A DNA stretch of 64,000 bases, taken from positions 97,466 through 161,465 of the forward strand of contig NZ_RJKR01000006.1 of assembly GCF_003752025.1 (NCBI RefSeq). The letters run 5' to 3'. The notes under the pieces were generated by a model. The model made no database searches, had not been told where the DNA came from, and saw only the letters and a list, made by a program, of their open reading frames with translations. Numbering within the stretch: position 1 is the stretch's first letter; every line of letters begins with the position of its first letter. The stretch comes from Curtobacterium sp. PhB115 (lineage in GTDB: Bacteria; Actinomycetota; Actinomycetes; Actinomycetales; Microbacteriaceae). The position numbers were made by a program, and so were the translations under genes. Shown here piece by piece: positions 53,984 through 62,571 of the stretch.

Positions 53984-54304
53984 GTGATCGAGCCCATCGA
54001 AGCCACGCAGACCAGCACGACCGGTGACGCGCGCCGCATCGTCGAGCTCGTAGCCGCGACGAACACGACGATGAGCAACGAGCTCCTGCTCGACACGCTC
54101 CGCCGGAACGCCCAGGTCACGACCCGCCACATCCGCAAGGACTTCATCGAGGTCGCCAACGCCACCGCCGTGCTCGGCTACGTGTGCCGCCAGCGCAAGG
54201 ACTTCATCGCCCTGCGCGGGGACGACCCGGCATGGGCGCACGAGGTCGGCCGGTACGCCAGCGAGTCCCTCGCGGTCGAAGCGCTCCGCATGCGCCGCGG
54301 CTGA
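53984..54304 (+). CDS. 106-residue hypothetical protein
   Basis: A small soluble, mainly helical protein with a central LLLDTLRRNAQVTTRHIRKD segment and a basic C-terminal end (ALRMRRG). No family recognised. GTG start at 53984 with CGGGG upstream; TAGTGT near 53915 may be the -10. In the 216-bp gap before it, GGATCCG and CGGATCC form a small inverted repeat. After it, about 54311-54360 is a CAGC/CC low-complexity tract. Confidence 0.65.
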   Translation: MIEPIEATQTSTTGDARRIVELVAATNTTMSNELLLDTLRRNAQVTTRHIRKDFIEVANATAVLGYVCRQRKDFIALRGDDPAWAHEVGRYASESLAVEALRMRRG

Positions 54305-54370
54305 CCCACAGCATCCGCAGCGCCCGCAGCATCCACAGCGCCCACAGCGCCTCCAGCGGCCCTCGACCGC

Positions 54371-54412
54371 ACGACGAAGGCCCCACCGGACGTCCGGTGG
54401 GGCCTTCGTCGT
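54371..54412. terminator. bidirectional terminator
   Basis: A perfect 20-bp palindromic stem (ACGACGAAGGCCCCACCGGA and its complement) with a 2-nt centre, between the convergent hypothetical and aldose-epimerase genes. Confidence 0.9.
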
Positions 54413-54424
54413 CAGCGAGCCTGG

Positions 54425-55357
54425 TCAGGACCAGACGCGGCGGATGCCCCAGGTGCCCGTCCAGGTCTCGTCGGGCTCGAGCCAGCGCAGGCCCTCGCCG
54501 GAGTTCAACGCATTCGCCGGGGCGGTCATCGGCTCGACCGCGACAGCCAGGCCCTTCCCGTCGCCGCGCGGGTACTCGCGAGAGGTGAACACCTGCACGT
54601 ACGGGAACGAGGCGTCCTGCCACAGTTCGACCCCGTCGCCCTCGGGGCCGTGCATCGTCGTGCGGCGGATCCCCTCGGCGTCCGGGGTGATGTCGGAGTA
54701 CGCGGTGTCGAGGTCCGAGTCGCCGGCTCGACGGCCCTGGCGCAGGTCGAAGTCGGTCCCCTCGACCGGCACGGACCCGTTCGGCACCTTCTGCTCGTCC
54801 ACCGTGAAGGCGGTCGCGGCGTCGAGCCGGACGACGAGGTCCTCGGCCGGGGTGTCACCGGCTCGCAGGTACGGGTGCGCGCCGACGGCGAACGGCGCCC
54901 TGACCGCCGAGCGGTTCGTGATCTCGTGCGTCACCCGGATGCCGTCGTCGACGAGCTCGTGGTGCACCCGGGTCTCGAGGGTGAACGGCCAACCGTGCTG
55001 CGGATGGATCGTGGCTTCCTGCACGATGCCCGTCTCGGTCTGCGACACCACCCGGTAGGGCGCGAAGCGGAGCAGCCCGTGCGAGGCGTTGCCGTACTTC
55101 GGCTCCGAGATGTCGAGCTGCTGCGCCTTGCCGTCGAGCTGCCACACGCCACCCCCGACGCGGTTCGGCCAGGGAACGAGCACGATGCCGTTCGCCCCGG
55201 GCGGCTGCTCCGTGACGGGGAACGGCTCCGTCAGGTCGAAGCCGGCGACACGGAGTTCGCGGATGCCGGCCGCCACCTCGGTGACCACGGCCTCGACGAC
55301 GCCGTCGGGTCCGGCGTGGTGCAGGCGGTACTGACCACCGGTGGGTGCTGCGGTCAT
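54425..55357 (-). CDS. aldose 1-epimerase family protein
   Basis: A 310-residue galactose-mutarotase-like beta-sandwich protein. The substrate His residues are in NASHGLLRF and VGAHPYLRAG and the catalytic Glu in AVEPMTAPANA. LVPWPNRVGGGVW is the typical early sugar-binding loop. It probably interconverts the alpha and beta anomers of galactose or glucose, feeding GalK. ATG at 55357 follows GGAAGGA and overlaps the stop of the DeoR regulator gene by 4 bp. Confidence 0.9.
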   Translation of the reverse strand: MTAAPTGGQYRLHHAGPDGVVEAVVTEVAAGIRELRVAGFDLTEPFPVTEQPPGANGIVLVPWPNRVGGGVWQLDGKAQQLDISEPKYGNASHGLLRFAPYRVVSQTETGIVQEATIHPQHGWPFTLETRVHHELVDDGIRVTHEITNRSAVRAPFAVGAHPYLRAGDTPAEDLVVRLDAATAFTVDEQKVPNGSVPVEGTDFDLRQGRRAGDSDLDTAYSDITPDAEGIRRTTMHGPEGDGVELWQDASFPYVQVFTSREYPRGDGKGLAVAVEPMTAPANALNSGEGLRWLEPDETWTGTWGIRRVWS

Positions 55358-56199
55358 GGGGTTCGGTTCCTTCCGGGTGTGTCCTCGCCGTCCGCGACGA
55401 CGACCTCGACCCCGGCCGCCCGGATCGTGGCGACCGCGTGGGCCTCGGCCTCGGCGGTGACGACGACGTCGATGTCCTCGAGCGCGCGGACGACCCCGAT
55501 GTGGGCCCGGCCGAACTTCGACCCGTCCGCGACCACGACCGTACGCCGAGCGGTGGCGGCGAGCATCCGCTTCGCCTCGGTCTCGGGCAGGTTCACGTTG
55601 GTCAGGCCGTGCGCGACGTCGACGCCGGTGCCCCCGAGGAAGACCACGTCGGCCGCGATCATCGGCAGGACGGCACCGTTGAACGGGGCGACGAGGGAGT
55701 GCTGCAGCGGTCGGAGCGTGCCGCCGGTCACGATCACGGTGAACCGCGGCACGGCGCGCTCGAGGGTAAGTGCCGTGGTCAGCGAGTTCGTGACGACGGT
55801 GACGTCGACGAGGTCCGTGCGCGCGACGAGGGCCTCGGCGACGGCGGCCGGGGTGGTGCCGACGTCGAGCACGACACACTCGCCGGAGCGCACGAGTGCC
55901 GCGGCCGCGCGGCCGATGGCGGCCTTCGCGACCTGGTGCTCGACGGCGGTCTCCTCGAACGGTCGCTCGCCGGAACCGGCCCCGAGGCGGACCGCACCGC
56001 CGTGCACCCGACGGATCCGCGCCTCCTGGTCGAGGACGGCGAGGTCCTGCCGGACGGTCACCTCGCTGGTACCGAGCGACGCTGCCAACGCGGCGGTGCG
56101 GACCATGCCCGGCGCGCCCTCGACGATCGAGACGATGCGGTCCTGACGCAGCGGCGCGGGCAGCGCGCCGGCGAGGAAGGAGATGTCGTCGTCCGTCAT
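55354..56199 (-). CDS. DeoR/GlpR-family transcriptional regulator
   Basis: A 281-residue repressor. N-terminal HTH at about 18-70 (AALAASLGTSEVTVRQDLAVL, VHGGAVR) and a C-terminal sugar-phosphate isomerase-like effector domain (VLDVGTTPAAVAEAL, VTGGTLRPLQHSLVAP, VVVADGSKFGR). It is coupled to the epimerase gene and divergent from galTK, so it likely represses both transcripts until a galactose-derived sugar phosphate binds (inference). The start at 56199 fits the family; an earlier ATG at 56235 would run into the candidate operator. Confidence 0.88.
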   Translation of the reverse strand: MTDDDISFLAGALPAPLRQDRIVSIVEGAPGMVRTAALAASLGTSEVTVRQDLAVLDQEARIRRVHGGAVRLGAGSGERPFEETAVEHQVAKAAIGRAAAALVRSGECVVLDVGTTPAAVAEALVARTDLVDVTVVTNSLTTALTLERAVPRFTVIVTGGTLRPLQHSLVAPFNGAVLPMIAADVVFLGGTGVDVAHGLTNVNLPETEAKRMLAATARRTVVVADGSKFGRAHIGVVRALEDIDVVVTAEAEAHAVATIRAAGVEVVVADGEDTPGRNRTP

Positions 56200-56207
56200 G
56201 TGCTCAG

Positions 56208-56257
56208 TTTCGCTTGCTTCCGATGTCTTTCGCAACGCTTCGGACGGGCGCTAGGCT
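56208..56257 (+). promoter_or_regulatory. galT promoter with candidate DeoR operator
   Basis: TTTCGC occurs at 56208-56213 and 56228-56233 (20-bp spacing), with GCTTCGG shortly after. The galT -10 TAGGCT is at 56252-56257, 6 nt before the GTG. The second TTTCGC overlaps the expected -35, so a bound repressor would block galT. Confidence 0.5.
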
Positions 56258-56263
56258 GGGTCG

Positions 56264-57361
56264 GTGATCACCAAGCGCGTGACGAAGCTCGCGGACGGCC
56301 GCGACCTCTTCTACTTCGACGATGCGGACACCACCCTGCCCGCCGACCGTGCGATCGACGAGCGTGCGCTCGACCCGCGGCCCGAGACGGCACGGATGCG
56401 CCAGGACGTCCTGACGGGCGAGTGGGTCTCCATCGCCGCGAGCCGGCAGAACCGCGCGTTCCTGCCGCCCGCCGACCAGGACCCGCTCGCGCCGCAGACG
56501 CCGCAGAACCCCTCCGAGATCCCGAGCCGCTACGACGTCGCCGTGTTCGAGAACCGCTCGCCGTCGTTCGGCCCGGCGCTCGAGGCCGACGACGCCCCGT
56601 CCTCGCTGCAGTCCCTGTCGGACGTCGGCCTGAACCGCCAGCTCCGCAGCGTCGGCCGGTGCGAGGTCGTGTGCTTCTCCCCCGCGACCGAGGGCTCGTT
56701 CGCGTCGATCTCCGAGTCACGCGCCCGCACCGTGGTCGAAGCCTGGGCGGACCGCACCGCCGCGCTCTCCGCGATGCCCGGCATCCAGCAGGTGTTCCCG
56801 TTCGAGAACCGGGGCGAGGCGATCGGCGTCACGCTGCACCACCCGCACGGCCAGATCTACTCGTACCCGTACATCACGCCCCGGACGCAGCGCCTGCTCG
56901 AGTCCATCGAGCGCTTCGGTCCGGACCTGTTCGAGCAGCACCTCGCGAACGAGCGGGCGTCCGAGCGGGTCGTGCTGCAGGGCGAGCACTTCACGGCCTT
57001 CGTGCCGTTCGCAGCACGCTGGCCCATCGAGATCCACATGCTGCCGCACCGCCACGTCCCCGACTTCGCCGGCCTCACCGAGGCCGAGAAGGACGAGCTC
57101 GCACACATGCACCTGCGCCTCACGCGGGGCATCGACCAGCTCTACGGCGACCCGACGCCGTACATCGCCGCGTGGCACCAGGCACCGGTGCACGTCGCCC
57201 GTGACACCGTGCGGCTGATGCTGCAGATCACCTCGCCGCGTCGTGCGGCGGACAAGTTGAAGTTCCTGGCCGGCAGCGAAGCCGCCATGGGCGCCTGGAT
57301 CGGGGACCTCGTGCCCGAGAAGGCGGCCGAGTTCATCCGACAAGGAGTCGAGCGCGCATGA
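56264..57361 (+). CDS. galT: galactose-1-phosphate uridylyltransferase
   Basis: A 365-residue Leloir-pathway enzyme (Gal-1-P + UDP-Glc to UDP-Gal + Glc-1-P). The catalytic H-P-H-G-Q is present (TLHHPHGQIYSYPY). The final His pair is in IEIHMLPHRHVPDF, and ASRQNRAFLPP is the N-terminal nucleotide region. Leaderless GTG start. The galK ATG overlaps its stop by 4 bp. Confidence 0.95.
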   Translation: MITKRVTKLADGRDLFYFDDADTTLPADRAIDERALDPRPETARMRQDVLTGEWVSIAASRQNRAFLPPADQDPLAPQTPQNPSEIPSRYDVAVFENRSPSFGPALEADDAPSSLQSLSDVGLNRQLRSVGRCEVVCFSPATEGSFASISESRARTVVEAWADRTAALSAMPGIQQVFPFENRGEAIGVTLHHPHGQIYSYPYITPRTQRLLESIERFGPDLFEQHLANERASERVVLQGEHFTAFVPFAARWPIEIHMLPHRHVPDFAGLTEAEKDELAHMHLRLTRGIDQLYGDPTPYIAAWHQAPVHVARDTVRLMLQITSPRRAADKLKFLAGSEAAMGAWIGDLVPEKAAEFIRQGVERA

Positions 57362-58494
57362 CGTTCCAGCAGGTCTACGGGTACGAGCCGACGGTGCGGT
57401 ACTCCGCCCCCGGCCGGGTCAACCTGATCGGCGAGCACACCGACTACAACGACGGCTACGTCCTGCCGTTCGCGATCGACCGCCGCACCACCGCGTCCAT
57501 CGCGCCGCGGCCGGACCGTCTGCTGCGCGTCTCGTCCGCGTTCGACACCGGCGCCGTGCTCGAGCTGTCGCTCGACGACCTGTCGCCCGACGCGATGAAC
57601 GGTTGGTCGGCGTACGTCTTCGGCATCGCCTGGGCGCTGCGCGAGCAGGCCGGTGCCGACCTGTCCGACAAGACCGGGTTCGACGTGTTCATCGAGTCCG
57701 ACGTGCCGGTCGGGGCGGGCCTGTCCTCCAGCGCTGCGATCGAGTGCGGCGTCGCGCTCGCCTTCAACGACCTGTGGGAGCTCGGGCTCGACCGCAAGAC
57801 GCTCGCCCGTGTCGGCCAGTACTCCGAGAACCACGCCGTCGGTGCGCCGACCGGCATCATGGACCAGTCCGCCTCGCTGCTCGGCGAGCAGGACGCCGTC
57901 GTGTTCCTCGACTGCCGCACGCTCGACACCGCCGTGGTGGACCTGGCGCTCGAGGCGAACGGGCTCGAGGTCCTGGTCATCGACACCCGCGTCGAGCACG
58001 CCCACGCCACCGGCGGCTACGCGGCGCGTCGGGCCTCGTGCGAGAAGGGCGCGCAGGTGCTCGGCGTCGAGGCCCTGCGCGACCTGAGCGTCGAGGACCT
58101 GCCGCGGGCGCAGGAACTGCTCGACGACGAGACCTTCCGCCGCGTGCGGCACGTCGTGACCGAGGACCAGCGCGTCCTCGACACCGTCCGGACGCTGCGC
58201 GAGCAGGGTCCGCGCGCGATCGGGTCGCTGCTCGTCGCGTCGCACGAGTCGATGCGCGACGACTTCGAGATCTCCGTGCCGGAGCTCGACCTGGCCGTCG
58301 CGACCGCGGTCGAGCAGGGCGCCGTCGGCGCGCGGATGACCGGTGGTGGGTTCGGTGGGGCGGCGATCGCGTTGGTCGACCGGGAATCGCGAGGTGCGAT
58401 CACCGCGGCCGTCACCGCCGCCTTCGCGAGCGCTGGGTACCGCGAGCCGAACGTCTTCACGGTGCACGCCGCGCAGGGCGCCCGCCGGGACTGA
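57358..58494 (+). CDS. galK: galactokinase
   Basis: A 378-residue GHMP kinase. Galactokinase signature GRVNLIGEHTDYNDGYVLPF near residue 20, ATP loop VPVGAGLSSSAAIECG, and C-terminal RMTGGGFGGAAIAL. It phosphorylates galactose at C1 for GalT. ATGA overlap with galT indicates coupling. No galE is in the window. Confidence 0.96.
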   Translation: MTFQQVYGYEPTVRYSAPGRVNLIGEHTDYNDGYVLPFAIDRRTTASIAPRPDRLLRVSSAFDTGAVLELSLDDLSPDAMNGWSAYVFGIAWALREQAGADLSDKTGFDVFIESDVPVGAGLSSSAAIECGVALAFNDLWELGLDRKTLARVGQYSENHAVGAPTGIMDQSASLLGEQDAVVFLDCRTLDTAVVDLALEANGLEVLVIDTRVEHAHATGGYAARRASCEKGAQVLGVEALRDLSVEDLPRAQELLDDETFRRVRHVVTEDQRVLDTVRTLREQGPRAIGSLLVASHESMRDDFEISVPELDLAVATAVEQGAVGARMTGGGFGGAAIALVDRESRGAITAAVTAAFASAGYREPNVFTVHAAQGARRD

Positions 58495-58520
58495 GTGCCG
58501 CGAGGCGCTCGCGGTCGGGC

Positions 58521-58605
58521 TTTCGCGCCCAAGTTTCGCGCTCGGGTTTCGCGCTCAGCGACAGTCCACGCGGCCCACGCCCCGTGAACTGTCGCTCAGC
58601 GCGAA
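58521..58605 (+). terminator. galK terminator preceded by a 13-bp triple repeat
   Basis: TTTCGCGC(T/C)C-type 13-bp units start at 58521, 58534 and 58547. The third merges into an 18-bp stem TTCGCGCTCAGCGACAGT (58548-58565) with ACTGTCGCTCAGCGCGAA (58588-58605), one mismatch. It shares AGCGACAG with the hairpins at 17679. Confidence 0.75.
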
Positions 58606-58702
58606 GGATCGACGGTCGTGGTGACCGTAGCACTGGCGCTGGCACCGCACTCGTCCCCGGAACCCACGGGCGGGGGCGAGCCGCGCCTCCTGGCCGCATC
58701 TG

Positions 58703-58753
58703 GTGAGCAGGAATGGTCGAGTCCCGCGACGGGACCCGACCATTTCTGCTCAC
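58703..58753. terminator. GTGAGCAGAAATGGTCG-family hairpin between galK and folD
   Basis: GTGAGCAGGAATGGTCGAGT pairs with a complementary arm ending CTGCTCAC at 58753 (inner pair GTCCC/GGGAC, 5-nt loop). Second copy of the family; it ends 15 bp beyond the folD stop. Confidence 0.75.
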
Positions 58754-58767
58754 GATGCGAACGCGCG

Positions 58768-59700
58768 CTACTTCAGGTGGCGCTCCGCAGCCTCGACGAC
58801 GTTCTTCATGAGCATCGCGCGGGTCATCGGGCCGACGCCTCCGGGGACCGGCGACATGAAGCCGGCGACGGCCGCGACCGCAGGGTCGACGTCGCCGTGC
58901 AGCTTCGCCTTGCCGGTCTCCTCGTTCACGACGCGGGTGATGCCCACGTCGATGACGGCTGCTCCGGGCTGCACCCAGTCCGGTTTGACGAGCCCGGCGA
59001 CCCCCGCTGCGGCGATGACGATGTCGGCGCGACGGCACTCCGCCGCGACGTCCGCCGTCAACGAGTGCGTGAGCGTCGCGGTGGCCTCGAGCCGCGTGAG
59101 CAGCAGACCGAGGGGACGGCCGACCGTCAGGCCCTGACCGATGATCGTGACGTGCTTGCCGCGGATCGGGATGTCGTACGCCTCGAGCATCGCGACGATG
59201 CCCCGCGGCGTGCAGGGCAGCGGGGCGTCGATCGTGCCGGCGCCACCGGGCACGGCGAGCACGAGCTCACCGAGGTTGGTCGGGTGCAGGCCGTCGGCGT
59301 CCTTCGCGGGGTCCATCAGCTCGAGCATCGGCGTGGGGTCGATGCCCTCGGGCAACGGGAGCTGCACGATGAACGCGGTGACCCGGGGGTCGTCGTTCAT
59401 CTGCAGGATCGCGGCGCGGATGTCCGCGGCCGACGCCGTCGCGGGCAGGTCGATCCGGTACGAGTCCAGCCCGATCTGCGCCGAGTCGCGGTGCTTGCCC
59501 GCCACGTACGACAGCGACCCCGGGTTCTCGCCGACCAGGATCGTGCCGAGGCCCGGTCGGATGCCGTGTTCGTGCAGCCGGTCGATCCGGAGCCGGAGTT
59601 CCTCGAGGGTCCTGGCGGCGAGGGCGGTGCCGTCGATGCGGACCGCAGAGCCCTCGCCGTTCCAGGTCTCCCGGGGGAGGGACGCCACAGCGCCGCTCAC
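58768..59700 (-). CDS. folD: methylenetetrahydrofolate dehydrogenase / cyclohydrolase
   Basis: A 310-residue FolD that interconverts 5,10-methylene-, methenyl- and 10-formyl-[17 protein letters not shown] carries the catalytic Y-x3-[22 protein letters not shown] and [15 protein letters not shown] (NADP loop) follow, ending with [14 protein letters not shown]. The GTG at 59700 overlaps the glyA stop (GTGA), which explains a slightly long N-terminus. It is controlled with glyA by the upstream ZTP riboswitch. Confidence 0.96.
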   Translation of the reverse strand: MSGAVASLPRETWNGEGSAVRIDGTALAARTLEELRLRIDRLHEHGIRPGLGTILVGENPGSLSYVAGKHRDSAQIGLDSYRIDLPATASAADIRAAILQMNDDPRVTAFIVQLPLPEGIDPTPMLELMDPAKDADGLHPTNLGELVLAVPGGAGTIDAPLPCTPRGIVAMLEAYDIPIRGKHVTIIGQGLTVGRPLGLLLTRLEATATLTHSLTADVAAECRRADIVIAAAGVAGLVKPDWVQPGAAVIDVGITRVVNEETGKAKLHGDVDPAVAAVAGFMSPVPGGVGPMTRAMLMKNVVEAAERHLK

Positions 59701-61001
59701 GCGTAGAGCGGGAACGCGTCGGTCAGGGCCTTGACCCGTGCCGAGAGCGCCGCGATGTCCGGGTTCGGCATGAGGGTCAGCGCGATGATGTCCGCGACCT
59801 CGGTGAACTCGGCGTCGCCGAAGCCACGCGTCGCGAGCGCCGAGGTACCGATGCGGACACCCGAGGTGACCATCGGCGGACGCGGGTCGAACGGCACGGA
59901 GTTGCGGTTCACGGTGATGCCGACGTCGTGCAGCAGGTCTTCGGCCTGCTTGCCGTCGACCTCGGAGGTGCGCAGGTCGACCAGCACCAGGTGCACGTCG
60001 GTGCCGCCGGTGAGGACGTCGATGCCGGCGGCCTTGGCGTCGTCAGCGGTGAGGCGGGCGGCCAGGGCCTGGGCGCCACGGATGGTGCGCTCCTGACGGT
60101 CCTTGAACTCCGGGGTGCCGGCGAGCAGGAACGCGGTGGCCTTCGCCGCGATGACGTGCATGAGCGGGCCGCCCTGCTGCCCGGGGAAGACGGCCGAGTT
60201 CAGCTTCTTGAACAGGGTCTCGTCGTTCGACAGGATCAGGCCGGAGCGGGGACCGGCGAGGGTCTTGTGCACCGTCGAGGAGACGACGTGGGCGTGCGGG
60301 ACCGGCGACGGGTGCAGACCAGCGGCGACGAGACCGGCGAAGTGCGCCATGTCGACCCAGAGCTTCGCGCCGACCTCGTCCGCGATCTCGCGGAACTTCG
60401 CGAAGTCGAGCTGACGGGGGTACGCCGACCAGCCGGCGATGATGACCTTCGGCTGGTGCTCGACGGCCTTGGCGCGGATGTCGTCGTAGTCGACCTCGAA
60501 CGTCTCGGGGTCGACGCCGTACGAGACGGCGTTGTAGATGCGGCCGGAGAAGTTGAGCTTCATGCCGTGGGTGAGGTGGCCACCGTGCGAGAGCTCGAGG
60601 CCGAGGATGGTGTCGCCCGCGGTGGCGATGGCGTGCAGGACGGCGGCGTTCGCGGTCGCACCGGAGTGCGGCTGCACGTTGGCGTAGGAAGCCCCGAACA
60701 GCTTCTTGGCGCGCTCGATGGCCAGCGACTCGGCGATGTCGACGTACTCGCAGCCGCCGTAGTAGCGCTTGCCCGGGTAGCCCTCGGCGTACTTGTTGGT
60801 GAGCACGGAGCCCTGGGACTCGAGCACGGCGCGGGGCACGAAGTTCTCGGACGCGATCATCTCGAGGAAGTCGCGCTGACGGCCGAGCTCCTGCTGCAGG
60901 ACGGCGGCGATCTCGGGGTCGACCTCGCTGAGGGGGGCGTTGAAGGCTGCGCGGTCGGAGTCGACGGCGGCGGCCACGGGGGGCAGATCGGTGATGGACA
61001 C
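59697..61001 (-). CDS. glyA: serine hydroxymethyltransferase
   Basis: A 434-residue PLP enzyme (Ser + THF to Gly + methylene-THF). The PLP lysine is in [19 protein letters not shown]. The early [20 protein letters not shown] and [18 protein letters not shown] are typical. GTG at 61001 with TAGGAGAACC immediately upstream. First gene of glyA-folD; its leader contains a ZTP riboswitch and a good promoter. Confidence 0.97.
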   Translation of the reverse strand: MSITDLPPVAAAVDSDRAAFNAPLSEVDPEIAAVLQQELGRQRDFLEMIASENFVPRAVLESQGSVLTNKYAEGYPGKRYYGGCEYVDIAESLAIERAKKLFGASYANVQPHSGATANAAVLHAIATAGDTILGLELSHGGHLTHGMKLNFSGRIYNAVSYGVDPETFEVDYDDIRAKAVEHQPKVIIAGWSAYPRQLDFAKFREIADEVGAKLWVDMAHFAGLVAAGLHPSPVPHAHVVSSTVHKTLAGPRSGLILSNDETLFKKLNSAVFPGQQGGPLMHVIAAKATAFLLAGTPEFKDRQERTIRGAQALAARLTADDAKAAGIDVLTGGTDVHLVLVDLRTSEVDGKQAEDLLHDVGITVNRNSVPFDPRPPMVTSGVRIGTSALATRGFGDAEFTEVADIIALTLMPNPDIAALSARVKALTDAFPLYA

Positions 61002-61057
61002 GGTTCTCCTACGTGAGATGGCGACGACCGGGAGGTCGCGCACGGACGATCGGTCGG

Positions 61058-61138
61058 TGCAGCCCAGGCGTACGGCCGCGCACCGTGTCAGGTGTCGCTC
61101 CCCGATGGTGACCCATCCAACGCCAGTCGCGACGTGAC
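61058..61138 (-). ncRNA. ZTP/ZMP (pfl) riboswitch upstream of glyA
   Basis: On the minus strand the leader has the pfl-motif landmarks in order: GACTGGCG (from about 61132), a GTTGGATGGGTCACC segment, the conserved CGGGGAGCG, a variable linker, then GGCCGTACGCCTGGGC (ending near 61061). The first helix/loop and the CGCCTGGGC stem-loop form the known pseudoknot. This class senses ZMP/ZTP when 10-formyl-THF is short and turns on one-carbon genes, exactly the genes downstream here. Placement about 60 nt before the glyA ribosome-binding site leaves room for an expression platform. Confidence 0.85.
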
Positions 61139-61139
61139 G

Positions 61140-61168
61140 ATCGTACCGAGCCGTCCGGCCTGTGTCAC
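61140..61168 (-). promoter_or_regulatory. glyA promoter
   Basis: GTGACA (rc of 61163-61168) and TACGAT (rc of 61140-61145) with exactly 17 bp between them; transcription would begin about 7 nt later, at the 5' edge of the riboswitch. Confidence 0.75.
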
Positions 61169-61177
61169 CCTGGATGC

Positions 61178-61465
61178 ATGACCCTGCTGTCGCCTGACGT
61201 GGACGAGCGCACGAGTGCCCGGACGGACTCGCCGTGGGTCACCGTCGTGTGGGACGACCCGGTGAACCTGATGTCGTACGTCACCTACGTCTTCCAGCAG
61301 CACTTCGGGTTCGGGCGGGACAAGGCGGAGCGCTTGATGCACCAGGTCAACGACGAGGGCCGGGCGATCGTGGCCACCGGCCCGCGCGAGGCGATGGAAG
61401 CCCACGTGCAGTCGATGCACGGGTACGGCCTGCAGGCGACCGTCGACAAGGCCCCCGAAGCGTGA
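61178..61465 (+). CDS. clpS: ATP-dependent Clp protease adaptor ClpS
   Basis: A 95-residue ClpS that delivers N-degron substrates to ClpCP. The binding-pocket region [20 protein letters not shown] and the ClpC-contact [17 protein letters not shown] are present. ATG 61178 is divergent from glyA. Its stop overlaps the GTG of the DUF2017 gene. Confidence 0.95.
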   Translation: MTLLSPDVDERTSARTDSPWVTVVWDDPVNLMSYVTYVFQQHFGFGRDKAERLMHQVNDEGRAIVATGPREAMEAHVQSMHGYGLQATVDKAPEA

Positions 61466-61938
61466 TCCCGTTCGTCCGCCGCGCCGACGGCGTGCACCTC
61501 GCCATGTCCGCCGGCGAGCGCGGCATGCTCACGTCGCTCACCGAGCAGCTGCGGCAGGTCCTCGACGGCGACCTGTCCGCTGATCCCGTCGCGGAGCGGA
61601 TGTTCCCCGACGCCTACCCGGACGACGACGACGCGAGCGCCGAGTTCCGGAAGTACACGCAGTCGGACCTGCTGACGCAGAAGACGACGAATGCGACGAC
61701 GGTGCACGAGTGGCTGACGGGCACCCGCGACGGTGCCCTCGGCGCAGAGGACGAACAGGCCTGGCTCCGCACCCTGACCGACCTGCGGCTGACGATCGCG
61801 GACCGGCTCGGCATCGTCGACGCCGGCGACGAGGAGCGCTCGGTCGCGGCCGATTCCGGCGTCGGACTCCGCGACGTCTACGACTGGCTCGGGTACGTCC
61901 AGGAGCACCTCATCACGACGATGACCGGCGGCGCCTGA
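61462..61938 (+). CDS. DUF2017 family protein
   Basis: A 158-residue actinobacterial DUF2017 protein, typically found just after clpS as here. GTG at 61462 overlaps the clpS stop (GTGA). The C-terminal VYDWLGYVQEHLI is characteristic. Function unknown; the conserved pairing suggests a link to Clp-dependent proteolysis. Confidence 0.88.
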   Translation: MIPFVRRADGVHLAMSAGERGMLTSLTEQLRQVLDGDLSADPVAERMFPDAYPDDDDASAEFRKYTQSDLLTQKTTNATTVHEWLTGTRDGALGAEDEQAWLRTLTDLRLTIADRLGIVDAGDEERSVAADSGVGLRDVYDWLGYVQEHLITTMTGGA

Positions 61939-61965
61939 CCCGGAGCGAGTGGTCGGAAGGATGCC

Positions 61966-61995
61966 TTGCAAGTCCTCCTGTCGAAGGAGTACCGT
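61966..61995 (+). promoter_or_regulatory. marR promoter
   Basis: TTGCAA (61966-61971) and TACCGT (61990-61995) with 18-bp spacing; the ATG at 62002 is 6 nt after the -10. CTTGCAAG over the -35 is palindromic and could be part of a MarR operator. Confidence 0.65.
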
Positions 61996-62001
61996 GACGG
62001 C

Positions 62002-62427
62002 ATGGGTACACCGGACCAGACCGAGCTCGCCAGCGACCTGCTGACGCTGTACGGCCGGATCCGCCGCACCCTCCTGACCGGCCAGGCGGACGAGGTCACG
62101 GCGTCCCAGACCGCAGCACTCGGCCGGCTCCTCCGGTACGGCGAGACGACCGTCGCCGACCTCGCCCGCGCCGAGGGTGTCCGACCGCAGTCCATGGGCG
62201 CCACCGTCCAAGCGCTCGAGGACCTCGGCCTCGTCGAACGCCGACCCGACCCCGCCGACGGCCGCCGCTCGCTGGTCCACGCGACCGACGACGGTGCCCG
62301 CGCACGCGCGGATGCCTGGGCCTCCCGGACGCGTGTCCTCGCCGACCGGCTCGACGGGCTCGCCGACGACGACCGAGACACCGTCGCCCGGGCCATCGCG
62401 ATCCTCGTGCCGCTCACCGAACGCTGA
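62002..62427 (+). CDS. MarR-family transcriptional regulator
   Basis: A 141-residue winged-helix regulator. HTH about 50-75 (TTVADLARAEGVRPQSMGAT) and the wing VERRPDPADGRRSLVHAT are typical. It lies directly before an MFS exporter gene in the same reading frame and probably represses it. Leaderless start at ATG 62002; an in-frame ATG at 61966 lies in the -35 region and is rejected. Confidence 0.9.
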   Translation: MGTPDQTELASDLLTLYGRIRRTLLTGQADEVTASQTAALGRLLRYGETTVADLARAEGVRPQSMGATVQALEDLGLVERRPDPADGRRSLVHATDDGARARADAWASRTRVLADRLDGLADDDRDTVARAIAILVPLTER

Positions 62428-62571
62428 CCCGGAAGAAGCACCCTCACGCCCACCTCGACCACTCCCACCCCCGCCGTCGACCCGGAAGCATCCGGCAGCG
62501 GCAGCGGCTTCGGCCCGAAGCTCCTCATCCCGGTCCTCGTCGGCCCGCTCCTCAACCCGATCAACACGACG

